From NCBI GenBank assembly GCA_002189035.1, contig NEEC01000002.1:6595001-6659000 (forward strand): a DNA stretch of 64,000 bases. The letters are read 5' to 3'. Shown here piece after piece: positions 34,591 through 46,701 of the stretch. Each line of letters opens with the position of its first letter. The first letter of the stretch is position 1. Below the pieces are notes generated by a model. The model was not told the DNA's origin and searched no databases. It was given only the letters and a program-made list of their open reading frames with translations. Source of the DNA: Utricularia gibba. Its lineage: Eukaryota; Streptophyta; Magnoliopsida; Lamiales; Lentibulariaceae. The position numbers and the translations under genes are program-made.

Positions 34591-35135
34591 TAATAAATTA
34601 AGTAAGTTCTATTTTATTTAAAAAAGACTATATTTGGTATATGTATTTATAATTTCAAAAATGTATCCATTGATATCTATATTTATTGGATAGATCAATT
34701 TTTTAAAATACTTATTTATTTAGTTTTTTTAATCAAATGAGTTGTAATTTATTTTTATAAATATAATATATATTAAATATAGTATTTTTAAGTATATATT
34801 TATGAAATTTACATTTCAATTATAAAATGTGTATTTATAATACACAAATCTTTTTGATTCACAAGCGAAAACCTGAGAGCCTAGTTGCCAGACAGCCCAT
34901 TGACCTTAATTTGGGCTTTTAATGAGCCTAGTGCATTATTAAGTTCAGCCCAACAAATGAATTTCCTTTATTTATTTTTGTTGGAATTTCAAGTCAAAAT
35001 CAAAACGATTCCTCTGCCGTCCGGAGTCCGATACACGATAGGTGTCCCAAGTCACCCGCGTCCTACGCTAGTCCAACTGCCGTGGTCGCTTCTGATCTCC
35101 GCCATTCTTGCCAAGTTGTGCGTGATTAGGAAGCC
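34591..35135. other. Promoter region of the signal peptide peptidase-like gene
   Basis: AT-rich to about 34860, then a more GC-balanced leader region before the start codon at 35136. No other gene was recognised. Confidence 0.45.
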
Positions 35136-38100
35136 ATGGCTGTGTCTTCGGCCTTGCGGTTGTCTTTTGGATTAGCTCTCGTGCTGCACCTGGGACTTGC
35201 CTTGTTTTTTCTGTCATCGGCAGTGGCTGCGAATGAGGTGTCGCGTCCTGCTCCAAACGGGGAGTCTGATGTCTGCCGAAATGATTTCCGATTGGTGAGA
35301 TATCCTGAGACTCATTGATGAAAAGTCTCTTCTTTCTTCGTCTTCCTATTCTGTGTTGGTTGGATACTTATCTTCTAAGAGAATCAGATTTTGATGATAT
35401 GCTCTTAGTACTGATGGTAATTGCCTCTTTTCCTTGTTGATTGGGTTTGTGACATTGGTTTCTATGGTTGGCAATAAATGGGCACTTTGTTCTAGCACTA
35501 GATCAAGTTTACTGATTTGATCAGGCCGTGACTTATGAGTGGAGCGGTATTAGAGATACTATCGCAACTTGTACTATAACAATGTGAAAGTTTGCATGGT
35601 GGTCTGATAATAAATTTTTGAACTTTCTCTGCTCAGGTGCATCTTTTTTCTAGTGGAAAAAAAATATATTTACGAATGATCGCCCAAGTGATCGTTTTTC
35701 TTCTTTCTTTTCCCCAGGTTAAGGTGAAAAGATGGGTAAATGGGGTTCGAAAAAAGTCATTTGTGGGTCTGAGTGCGGATTTTGGCTCCATATTGCCCTC
35801 TCAAGCTAATGACGCTCATAGAATGCCAGCTACTTTTTCGAAACCCTTGAACAGTTGTTCAGCCTCTTCTTCCAAGGTATCTGTGTGTCCTCTATGTTAG
35901 TCTTCACATGCCTTTACGTGGAGCCTGCAACGCTATGTTTTTGTTTCTGTCTTGCATTCTTTTGCTAATTTCATGCCAAGCACTCAATTGCTTTCTTTTT
36001 ATGCAATCCTTTTGTAGCTAACAGGCTCTATTGCTTTGGCTTCACGTGGTGATTGTGCCTTTACAACTAAAGCAGAAGTTGCACAGGCTGGAGGGGCTGT
36101 TGGATTGTTGGTTATAAATGATGAAGACGGTAATTTTTCTGTTGCGAAGCCCCTTTAGAAAACTATATTTTTTATACATATATATGTATCAATGAATATA
36201 TGCGTACATAAATGTTGAATTGCTGCTTACTTGTTTTTGCTGTTGTAGATATTGTGCAGATGGGTTGTGGAAAGGAAACTGCTTTAAATATTTCAATACC
36301 TGTTGTCATCGCCTCAAAGTTGGTAGGAGAGAAACTGAAGAACTTAATGGATGAAGGGTTGAAAGGTGATTTTGTATACGATTGGGTTATAGTTCAAATG
36401 GAATAATTACTAGCTTATCCTTCATAATATTCATGGGAGTTTTGTTGAGCTGGGGTTGGTTTTGGTTTTGCTGTCTTTAATTGATGAATTTTCAACGCTA
36501 ACACTTTTCTTCTGATGTAGTGGAACTTCTTCTATACTCTCCGGATAGACCTATTATGGACTACTCAGTCATATTTATCTGGCTGATGGCTGTCGTAACT
36601 GTAGTTTATGCATCACTTTGGCCTGAAATCGCTGGAATGGGGAGTATCGTAGAGGAACACAGCGAAGTTTTAGAAAGGGTATGATTCAAATTTGGATTCA
36701 GAATTAAGTAGGATTTTCCTATTCTAAGCCATGATATGAACGGGGTGTATATATGCATTTAATCGCACTGTGTTTTCTAGTGCTGAGTTTGTTATTGATC
36801 CTTCTTTGTTCATATGCAGGATTTTTATTCTCTTCCCGATGATGGAGAGAAGGCAATCTACCATATCAATACAAAAAGTGCTATTTTTTTTGTCATTGTT
36901 GCGTCAAGTTTCCTGCTATTACTCTACTTCTTTATGTCACCATGGTTTGTCTGGTTGCTCATCGTACTTTTCTGCATCGGGGGCATTGAGGTAACAAATC
37001 CATATTATTCTTCTCTTGCCTTCGGCCAACTCTAGAAGTAATTTGATAGTACACAAGTTTGAGAAACTGTGCTCATGGCCCCTAGTGCATTTTTTCAGGG
37101 AATGCATTTTTGCATTATGTCATTGGTGTTGAGGTACGCATGAATCATACTCATCAGAACTATGGAAGTGAAATATTCTGAATTTCCTGTTTCATCTTCA
37201 GCAGCCAATACAGAGGTTGTGCACAGAAGAAGTTGAACGTGCCTCTCGTCGGAGAAATTTCAGTTCTGTCTCTAGTTGTTCTCATAGCCTGCATAGTTTT
37301 AACCGTCATTTGGGCTGCCAACCGTAAATCATCGAACTCTTGGATGGGCCAAGACATTCTTGTAAGATGCCATTTATACGTTGTCATATCCTGTTTTCAT
37401 GTGACTACAAACATTGCAATTGCTAATTGATGCTCTTCGTTGCTTGGGGATTTGATCACTTTCATGGATATCAGGGTATATGTTTGATGATAACTGTTCT
37501 GCAATTCGCTCAGCTACCAAACATCAAGGTATTATGGATCTACCGTGTTAGCTGCAGTGCAATTGTTTATTTCCTTCAATCTTACTTTGTTCTTTTTCAA
37601 TGGCTTTTCTTCTTGCAGGTTTCAACTGTGCTTCTGTGTTGTGCATTTGCATACGACATCTTTTGGGTCTTCTTATCTCCTCTTATATTCCATGACAGCG
37701 TAATGATTGCGGTGAGTTTTCTTCTCTTTCTATCTTCTTTGCTAATCCACATGAATCTGAATGCACAGATCGTCACTTCCTTAAGTTGCAGCTACCCATC
37801 CACACGTCACCCTTATAATTTGCTGTTGGAATGATTTTTTAGGTTGCACAAGGTGATAAGAGCGGTGGAGAGTCCATACCCATGCTCCTGAGGGTTCCTC
37901 GGATTGGTGACCCTTACAATGGTTATGACATGATTGGCTTTGGGGACATCTTGTTCCCTGGTTTGCTGGTGTCCTTCGCCCGCAGGTAACCAAATCTACC
38001 GCAACTGAACTGTCATATGAAGCCTCAGCCTACTCCGTAAGGGTGTAAAACAGGCTTCTGATGTTTTCAGATTTGACAAATCCTGCAAGAAGAGCATATT

Positions 38101-38548
38101 CAATGGGTACTTCCTGTGGTTGTCAATTGGCTATGGAGTGGGTAAGAATCTTGATGCGTGAACCACATACATAATAAATGCAAAGTGAGGTAAATTTACT
38201 GAACAGTGACGAATGACATGTTTTCTTCAGGCCTTGTGTTTACTTACTTGGGGCTGTATTTGATGAATGGCCATGGTCAACCTGCTCTTCTATACTTGGT
38301 GCCATGCACTCTGGGTGGGTTCTTCACATCACCACTTTCATTCTGCAAAACTTGTCCCAGTTTCGATTCCTTTGACTTTAAAATACATGTATGTGTATCT
38401 GCTAGGAACTTGCATCATACTAGGGTTGATAAGAGGAGAGCTGAAGCAACTTTGGAGCCACGGTGACAACTCCAGACAAGTCTCCGTTCCCCCCCATGGG
38501 GAGCTTGATGCACCACTCAGCCTGGACTCCAACCACACACGAGCGTGA
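35136..38548 (+). CDS. SPPL: Signal peptide peptidase-like aspartic protease (SPPL2/SPPL4 group)
   Basis: Intramembrane GxGD aspartyl protease of endosomal or vacuolar membranes. Exons: 35136-35294, 35718-35876, 36018-36129, 36249-36365, 36521-36678, 36820-36990, 37099-37133, 37202-37361, 37475-37528, 37619-37711, 37843-37985, 38071-38141, 38231-38314 and 38406-38548; about 552 residues. An N-terminal signal peptide ([20 protein letters not shown]) precedes a luminal protease-associated domain with [17 protein letters not shown] and [11 protein letters not shown]. About nine membrane segments follow. Catalytic motifs are intact: YD in [10 protein letters not shown] (about residue 388), GFGD in [13 protein letters not shown] (about 441) and the PAL motif in [10 protein letters not shown]. 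The acceptor before exon 8 is CAGCAG, a tandem site that would add or drop one serine. No frame breaks were seen. Confidence 0.93.
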
Positions 38549-38832
38549 CCGATGAGCTGCCGAGCATGAGCATGAGCATGAGCAAAACAAGTTGTATCTT
38601 ATAACTATATATATGCTTTAGATTTCATTGCAGTGGCCAGTCCCATGCATATACATCCTAATTTCTGGTGACTGCAATGCATTGCAATTGTTTTTGGTAG
38701 CTCCCTCGATGATAAAATTGATGCCAAAGCCCATGTTCAGAGATACTATCAATGAATTCCAACCATGACTGAGATACTGGAAAACAACCAGTGGAACCAA
38801 GAGAAGACAATGTGAGACATCATGTTTAGGCC

Positions 38833-39063
38833 TTCGAGCGAGGAAGTGTTTTGGATTCTGAGGATAAGAGAATGGGAACATACCCTGAAGAAGTTCTGCC
38901 GCTAATAAAGCTTGTGCTTGTGTTTACTTATCTGACACCTTCTACAAGACCTTCAATGCCGGAAGTAGTGCAAATATTGGAGCTCATCAAGGTGCCATTT
39001 CCAGAAACTAAAGCTCTTTGTCAAAAGCTTAGATTGGACCATGTAGTCTCAGTTCAGCCATGA
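38833..39063 (+). pseudogene. Fragment of an LRR receptor-like kinase (C-terminal end of kinase domain)
   Basis: An open stretch reads VLDSEDKRMGTYPEEVLPLI, then PSTRPSMPEVVQILELIKV, which matches the last helices of plant LRR receptor-like kinases (the ARPSM-type motif after the kinase core). Nothing upstream encodes the catalytic loop, the DFG motif or leucine-rich repeats; a TAG lies in frame just before it. It lies between the 3' ends of the SPPL gene and the TTC27-like gene and is best read as a relic. Confidence 0.6.
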
Positions 39064-39477
39064 AAACCTGAATGAAAAGTTTTCATTCGATTTGGGAGCT
39101 CATATTCAAATTTGTGCAATACGGACACCTCAGGGATTAGAACCATACATCATAAAATTCAGAACATTGTGATACATCAACTAAATTCAGAAGCTGTCCA
39201 GCACCATGCCCGTTGCCAAAAAACTTGCAACTCCATGATAAATTGGAAATTATGGAGTCTTTTCACGTAATTGTGGCTGTGTTGTTTTGATACAATAATA
39301 AAAAAAAAGATAATACATAGAAGATTTTTGTTACATATTTTTGAAACCTAAAGCACAAAACTTTGATAGCTGAGAGAACAAACTGAATGTAGGCTCTCCT
39401 CTCCAATTCATGTAAGTTCTACATGCTGACAGGTCATATACGAGCACAGCATAAATATGGCTGGCCGGTTGGCTTTT
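39064..39477. other. 3' flank of the TTC27-like gene
   Basis: Region downstream of the minus-strand TPR gene, with a poly-A-like tract near 39299; probably its 3' UTR. No gene was seen. Confidence 0.45.
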
Positions 39478-42400
39478 TCATGAGCCAGATGATGAAACAG
39501 ACTTCAATCCCAGTTGCACGTTTTCGAGGCAAGCTACGAGGTCGCGGTATTCTTCTGTGTCCTTAAAGTTCTCAGCCTGTCTGATGGAACTCTTCAAATG
39601 CATCTCCGCAGCGAACAGTTCTCTGCGGCTGGAGCCACGGGAAGCAAGAGCATGATAAACTTTGCAAAGCTCCAAAGAAGAGTGCGCAAACTTTGTGAAA
39701 CGATCCTTATCGTTCCATAGATTGGTCCCCTGGTAGGATCTCACCTGTTTTAGGAGAGCTTCTGCACACATAGCAAGATCTCCCGTCAGCTTGTGCCACC
39801 TTGCATAAAGTCCCCATGTCTCTGCTGTTCCACCACTCTGAATGATCTGCTTTAAGATTCTCCCTAGCGTATCTACCATTCGCTGGGCCTCCCCATCAAT
39901 CAGGGGTTCGAATTCGGAGCAGCTTGCTTTGGTCCCATGAACCAAATTTGAGTTGACGTTCACACGTTCAGAGTGCCTGCTATCACCATTCACCAAGGGA
40001 TGCTGATCAGCAGGAGTTGAAACTCTGGTTTCAACCGCCAGCATTATTCTCTCGAGAAGAACGGTGTCGATTCTCTTCTTCTTAGTCATATCTAGTACTT
40101 TTTGCATGGCTTCCATGGCCTGGCCAAAGTTTCCAACATCAGCAGCGACATGGCTAAAATTTTCCCACATTTCCCAGCTATCTCGCTTCAGTTTTAATGC
40201 CTCCTTGAAAGCAATAAAAGCCTCCTTGTTTCTCTTTTTGATCATATGTAAGCAAGCGATATTATTCCACGCCTCCCCATTATCAGGATCTAGTTGCACT
40301 GAACGTGTAAAAGCATCCAGTGCCTTGTCAACGTCCTTGGACTTCAAGGCAGCAGCCCCAAGTGCAAACCAGCCATTCGGATACATGGAATTCAGAGCCA
40401 ATGCAGACTCAAATAACGCCTTTGCTTTGTCATACTCACCTCGATTGTATGCTGAGCGCGCAAGAGAGTGGAATGCTCGAGCAGATCGATTTCCAGAGAC
40501 CTCCAGGGCTTTCTCAAAATAGGTATCATTAAACGTGACATCACCAAGTGAACACCACAACCTGGGGTCTAATGGCTTCTCCAACAGACGCTTCTTAATG
40601 AGTTCAACAGCTGCTGGTTTCTTATCCATCAACTTGTAACAAAGAATTAGATCATCCCACAGCTCAAGATCCTCGTAAATTCTAATAGCTTCCCCTATCA
40701 AGCCAATACTGACTAAAAGATGACCATGTTCCCTGCATGAACATTTGGATGTCAGTCATTCAACGAAGAACTGACTATGCAGCAACAAACATATTTCATG
40801 GTTGTTATTGCAAGCTTTACAAAGAAAAAATATGAGGGATGTAGTTGCATACTTGCGCAGTAAAGGAATCAATGGCATGCTAACTCCAAAAGAGTAAAAT
40901 AATCTTTCAGCACAAGCAGGAGGTTGACATCGTACTCTTTCTACCTACATGATGAAAGTCCTAGATTAGAAAGAGCCATACAAGCAAATGGTGGTCCATA
41001 ATGCAATACTGCAAAATATAAGTACCAAGTTATCCATCATCAATAGTGCACGCTCCTTTGTTCTTCCACGGCTGGATTCCCATCGAATACGCAATATGTT
41101 GCAGAAACATTCAATCTACAATTTAAAATGTTAGAATTGCTAACATGGGAAGCTCATTCGAAAGTCAGGAAAAATGACCACACAACAAAAAAGGGGAAAA
41201 AATAACTACAAAAATTTAAGTTCCAATTCCCCCAAAGAAATGTGTTTGGCCATCATGCATAAATCACGTAACATCATGGACATCAGCAATTCTGCCCAGT
41301 CTTAGAAGTTTGCTGAAGTCAGATTTATGGAGATGGTGACAATAAAATTAATACGTCATGAAAACCAAAAGTTTCCTTGATGAAAATTAAGGTTAATTTT
41401 CACTTACCATGAAAGGAGATGAATTCTGTGAATCAATAGCCTCAATATATGGAGCCAACTCCCATTCTGGAACAAAGTTGACCCATTAGACCATCAATTA
41501 TATGTATAGATTAAGATAATAGCCATGCCATAAATAAGATGTGACATCTGCCATGAGAGCATTCTCATGCAAAGCTCACTCAGAACTTGGAAAATTTGGC
41601 ATAAAAGAATATGCAGCCTTAGGTAAAACTCAAAGACCGAACAGCAGAGAGGTTAAGACAGTTGCGGCAAACTCTTTAGATTTTCAATATGTAAGAAAGC
41701 ATGAACACCACAGTTTACCGAGGATCCAAGCACATTCACATTGGAAAAAAAAAAGAAGAGAACATGCAAGAGATTTCAGCAAAAAAAATATATAGCATAC
41801 TTTGCAACTCATCACTACGAGCATCTTTCTCTATACAGAGACAATGAGCCAGAACAATTGCCTGGTGCACAGCCTTCAACTGAGAGGGTACAATAGAAGT
41901 GTTTTCGATATCCAGCTCTGCAGTTGACAAATCTTCTGAATCTCTCACAAATCTAGGTGTAACTAGAATATCAGATGCTTCATCTGTATCAGAAGATTTT
42001 TGACGTGAAGGGTTATCAGGGATGCCTACAGGACTGCTAATGGGTGCATCAGTGCGTCCAGATTTTACTCGTGTGACAAGGCGAAGCTGAGCTTTTGGTT
42101 CTGTCTACAAAGATAAAACATGGCGCTTTGCAGTGAAAAAGATTAAAACGTAACTTCACTCAGCAGAGAGAAACCTGATACCTGATGCCTAGTCCGAAAT
42201 CCAAGAGCTCCACTAACAAAACAATCGTAATTTGAAAACTTTGCAGCAGAGTCTAGATGATTCCTAGACACCAGAATCAAAGAACGCTAATCAAAAAACC
42301 AAATGTAAAATGTGATAAGAGAGCCATGGTTAAATAATTAAGTCAGGCACCCAAAAACATCATTCATTCATGAACAGAAACCAACAGGTAATAAATCTAT

Positions 42401-43943
42401 TTGAAGGAAAAAGAATAAGAATCAATTGAGAAAGATCGCTTCCTCCAGACACAAACATCAACTAGAAACCCACAACTCTCGTGAATACTGTACACAGCAC
42501 ATAAGTCAATGGTTCACTGAAGTAAACCTGCATATAATTAGGGCATGTATGAGAATGACTCACTTGAAACTGTCTATTCGTCCATAGTATAGATCCACAA
42601 TGCCCTTTTCTAGATGCAGCATTGACAGAATAGATGCGGAGTCTTCATTCTCTTGCCAGTAATCTTCTATTTTCTCTACTGTTCCGAGACACATCACGCT
42701 TTCATGCATATAAACTTGCAGAAGATCAAACAGAGATGATGAACGCTCATCCAGCAGCTTCTGCTGTATAAACAAAGCCCTGGCAAGCCACCATGTGATA
42801 CTTCTCACTCCATCTATTACAGAAATGCTCCCTTCATATACAAAATCTCTTGTTCTCATCAGCAAAGTCTTTGCAACGATCAGATACTATCGGCAATGGA
42901 GTAAGAGGAAGAGAGTACCAAAATTAGATAACATGCAAAATGGACGGCAGATACAAGCTTCGGTTTGAAACTTTAGCAAAAATTACATTATTCTTTGAAT
43001 ATATCACTAAAAAAAACAACAATTGAGTTTCAAAAAGGCCGTTTCTTCTTGCACTTTCACTCATTGAAAAATGAACTAAAAAGCGACTGAAATTACCTGA
43101 AAGTTAGAGAACTTCGCACAAAAGTCTGAGCCAACAGGCAAGATCTCCTTACATGCCCATTCTTCCCAATCGAACCAATTAGAGCATTCTGCTTCATCTT
43201 TCGAACTCACTAGTTCCTCAAATGGCATTAAAGGAAGATTATCAACTGGCCTATCATGAAGATGCAAACAAAGAAAATGATGTCCAATTGGCTCGAAGTT
43301 CGCTCTCATTCCATGCTACTGGCACGTTAGGACAGAAAACGCATAAAAGCCTTGAAAAGACTGTGTTCATGAATAGAAAAGTAGCATATAAAATGACAAA
43401 AGTACACTATCAAGTGATATATCTTTAAAGAACTTTTTTTTTCCACAGATTCTGGCACTCGAAATAAAAAGTTTAAACTGGACACCACCAACAATAAAAC
43501 TGATATATAAGCCGCAGGTGCCGGGATAACATGACTGACCCAGTGATATTGCATTGAGTAAAGGCAAGCAAAGCCGCAGTGCCTAAAGCCATCAAGATCA
43601 AAGCTTTATAACCCACTTTCAGAAAATCTTTGTTGCCATCAATACTCAGAAAGGCACTGACACACTCAGCGAGAGTCTCGTTGTAGAATATGCTGGCGGA
43701 ATCGGAGAAGCCAATTTTGACATTCGAAAATAGCGCAACGGAAGCGGAAGAGGAGGCGAGTGCTTTCCCATAGTCACCAGACTCGATAATGGACACAAGA
43801 GAGTTCAAGAGGGAGTAAAGCTCAAAAAACTCCGCAGAACAGCAATCAGCACTAGGCTTCCCCGGAGGACACTCAAGCGGTATTGTACAGCGAAGGAGGC
43901 GGAGCTCCAGAGAGCGAAGAAGAGCGCCGTCCTTTGCCGCCAT
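39478..43943 (-). CDS. TTC27: TTC27-like tetratricopeptide repeat protein
   Basis: Plant homologue of animal TTC27 and yeast Emw1, an essential TPR protein whose plant role is poorly known. Exons on the minus strand: 43943-43540, 43250-43097, 42886-42564, 42263-42182, 42104-41801, 41466-41408, 41115-41026, 40944-40853 and 40732-39478, all GT-AG and in phase, about 920 residues. The N terminus has MAAKDGALLRSLELRLLRC and AFTQCNITGPVDNLP; the middle has WWLARALFIQQKLLDERSSS and IRWESSRGRTKERALLMMD. The C-terminal part holds tandem TPRs: LWCSLGDVTFNDTYFEKAL, AFHSLARSAYNRGEYDKAK, GWFALGAAALKSKDVDKAL and AWNNIACLHMIKKRNKEAF. The short exons 4, 6, 7 and 8 were placed by phase and similarity. No frame break was found. 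Confidence 0.92.
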
Positions 43944-45167
43944 TAGTCCACTACGTCTCTACCAGAAGGCCAGTTCTCTTATGGTTCATGCAGTGGCAAC
44001 CATCTTTCGTCCCCTACGAAGCTTTTAGGGCAAAAACTCACGCCCACGGAACATCCATAGCTCGCGATTCTTCCGGTGTCCAGAATCCTTTCTCCGTACA
44101 GGCGCCAAGCAAGACATCTTTATTCCCGGGCCCAGGACAAAAGCCCCATAATCCGCCATCTGAATCTTCAAGAGCCCAATGGGCCAGTAAGTAGTTTGGA
44201 CGGTTTGAGGTAAGGCCCATAATTCTTAGCAACCCGTTCGGCACAGGCCCAGTTCCATACTCTACAAAGATGCATTAGGCCCAGAAAGATCTAGGCGTGG
44301 ACTGTATCATACTTGTTCTATACACGTGTCAGCATTACTTAGGTACTCAATAATTGATAATTTAATGTTTTGAAATGAGATTAACATTTAAATTTATGAT
44401 CGTTCTACATTCAATTTAGAATTGGACCTAAAGTCTGAAATTTCCGTAGATATCAAATTCTATTAAATTAAAGATATATATATCACATTGATTAGGAATA
44501 CAAACGAAATACGTTTAAATAGAGAAATATTTTTATTTTTAAATGAATAATGTAATCTATTATTAAAAACGTAAAATTATAATAATTAAGTAATACGTGC
44601 CTCAAATGCTTGGAGGCGTCCGACCCGACCCGACCCGTCCGTACATCAAGTCTCAACCTAACAAAGATACCAAAGATTGATAGATAGACGTAATAGAGGC
44701 GTATTCCCATTTACTTCATGAGAGTACACTTCGTTGGGTTGGGTTGGGTGGGTAGATGGGGCAATTTAATAGTGGGTCCCATCCAACGTGTGGACCCCAT
44801 GCTTCTAGTTTGGTAGGTGGGAGGAGGACTGGTATCATTATTACAAGTGAGCTTATGGTTGTTGAATTTTCTGATGTTATTTACTATTTTTTTCATTCGT
44901 TGAAAGAGATTTGAATTAAATAAAAGTAATAAGCGACTAATCCTTTTTTTAAAATAAAAAAACATTACATGTGTTTAATAAATGATTACTTTTTAATTAA
45001 AAATAATTAGTTTTTCAAAATAATATTTAAAAATGAATATTTTTATTTTATTTTATAAAGTGCGTGGATTAGAAAAAACGGGATGCGTCGTCACCGGCTA
45101 GCTACTAGCTATAAAAAAGATGGGTGAAATAGGGAGTGTAAGGTCTGTGTTACTGTGATCGGCGGCA
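43944..45167. other. Divergent intergenic region between the TTC27-like and hydrolase genes
   Basis: About 1.2 kb with promoters for genes running in both directions. The TTC27 side is GC-balanced to about 44300; the middle is AT-rich. Simple repeats GACCCGACCCGACCCG (near 44623) and a G-rich tract (44736-44752, listed separately) occur. No gene was recognised. Confidence 0.5.
44736..44752 (+). other. G-quadruplex-type motif
   Basis: GGGTTGGGTTGGGTGGG has four runs of three G separated by loops of two, two and one bases, which meets the usual G-quadruplex pattern. It lies in the divergent intergenic region about 430 bp upstream of the hydrolase start. Confidence 0.6.
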
Positions 45168-46362
45168 ATGGCGTCGAAGCCGAGGTGTATCAGCTTGACG
45201 GCGTCGAGGAGCCGATGCCTGAAGCTCTATTTCTCCCGATCGGGGCTACGCCCCACGACGACGGACTTGGGAGGAGGGACGGTAATGCACTGCTGGGTAC
45301 CGAGGAACCCGAACCCGACCCGAAGGAACGTGCTCCTGATCCACGGCTTTGGAGCCAACGCCTTGTGGCAATTCTGTGATGCTGTGCCGGGTCTGGTGGC
45401 CCGGTTCAATGTCTACGTCCCGGATTTGCTCTTCTTCGGGAAATCGTACTCGGCGGAGAGTGACCGGAGCGAGGGGTTTCAGGCGCGGTGCGTGAAGCGG
45501 GTGATGGAGGCGAACAAGGTGGAGAAGATGGCGGTGGTGGGTCTGAGCTACGGGGGTTTGTGGCGTATAGTATGGCGAGCCAGTTTCCTGAGAGCGTGGA
45601 AAAGGTAGTGATCTGCTGCGCTGGAGTTTGTTTGGAGGAGAAGGATTTGACGGAGGGGCTGTTCATGGTGTCCACTGTAGACGAGGCGGCGGGGCTGTTG
45701 ATGCCCAAGACGGTGGAGAATCTCAGGGAGCTCATGAGGCTCACTTTCTACAAGTTCCCCAAATCCATCCCCTCTTTCATCCTCGAGGACTTCATTGAGG
45801 TCAGCAGCCGACACCTCTGATCCAACCATCCACCTCGCATTTCGAATCACTCGAAATCCGGTAAATTCATATCCTACTCTACAACGGTAAATTCTACAGG
45901 AAATGTGCGTTCAATACGTACAGGAGAAATCGGAGCTGCTTCACGCCATTGCACGGGGTAGAAAGCTCTCAGAGCTTCCCAAGATATCTCAGGTCAACTG
46001 AACCCATCACATCCCTTCTACATAAACGTGCGGCTTCCGAAGGTGAAGCGCGTTAACTGTTTCCTGTCATTTGCAGCCAACTCTGATAATGTGGGGTGAC
46101 AAAGACCAGGTTTTTCCAATGGAATTGGCCCACCGATTGGAAAGGTCGAGATTAAGCAGCATTCTAACAGGTTGTGGAATTATTTACCTTTTTTCCGGCG
46201 TTTACTGGTTGGTTGTGCAGGCATTTGGGGGAGAACGCTGAGCTGGCCGTAATCAAGAAAGCAGGGCACGGCTTCTTTCTGGAGAAGCCAAGACAATTCA
46301 ACCGCCGCCTGAAAGCATTTCTTGAGGCTACCACCACCGCCCCTGCCGCCTTGAAGGCCTGA
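45168..46362 (+). CDS. Alpha/beta hydrolase-fold protein (one frame break)
   Basis: Serine hydrolase-fold enzyme of a plant family with unknown substrate. Exons 45168-45799, 45900-45992, 46077-46144 and 46221-46362 give about 311 residues if one base is restored. Family signatures include MHCWVPRNPNP, the oxyanion-side LLIHGFGANALWQF and VPDLLFFGKSYS. The catalytic triad is visible: Ser127 in GLSYGG, Asp in MWGDKDQVFP and His in AGHGFFLEKP. As written, the frame breaks immediately after SYGG in the run of five G at 45552-45556; the next frame continues FVAYSMASQFPESVEKVVIC, exactly where the family continues. Exon 1 to exon 4 junctions are GT-AG and in phase. No transit peptide is obvious. 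Confidence 0.87.
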
Positions 46363-46701
46363 AACCAACGGCAGAGCGGGGTTTTAGTCCGCCGCAGTTA
46401 AGACTCCGCTGGAAGTTGATTGTATTATTGGCGATGCACTTAACGCCACCGTTTTCATTTTTCTTGTTGTTTTAAAAAGAAAAAGTTAATAATCGTTAAT
46501 TAGCTAATTAATTCCAATCTTCCAACATTAACCATTAATTAACAGATAAATTAAGAAAATTACATTAAAAAAAAAAAAGAAAACAGCAGGGGTCCCTAAT
46601 GTTGAGGCTGCCGGTAGGGAGATCGGATTTCATGGTATATATAGGCTATGTGACGCAGGAAACACAAAGTCCCAGCGAATCTGTTCCATGTTTTTGGTTG
46701 T
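46363..46701. other. Convergent 3' flanks of the hydrolase and pseudouridine synthase genes
   Basis: 339 bp between two gene 3' ends, AT-rich in the middle with a poly-A tract near 46565. No gene was seen. Confidence 0.5.

Noticed and set aside
38565-38584. GAGCAT tandem repeat treated as a CRISPR-like or regulatory array
   Set aside because: Only about three six-base units downstream of a stop codon; an ordinary short microsatellite.
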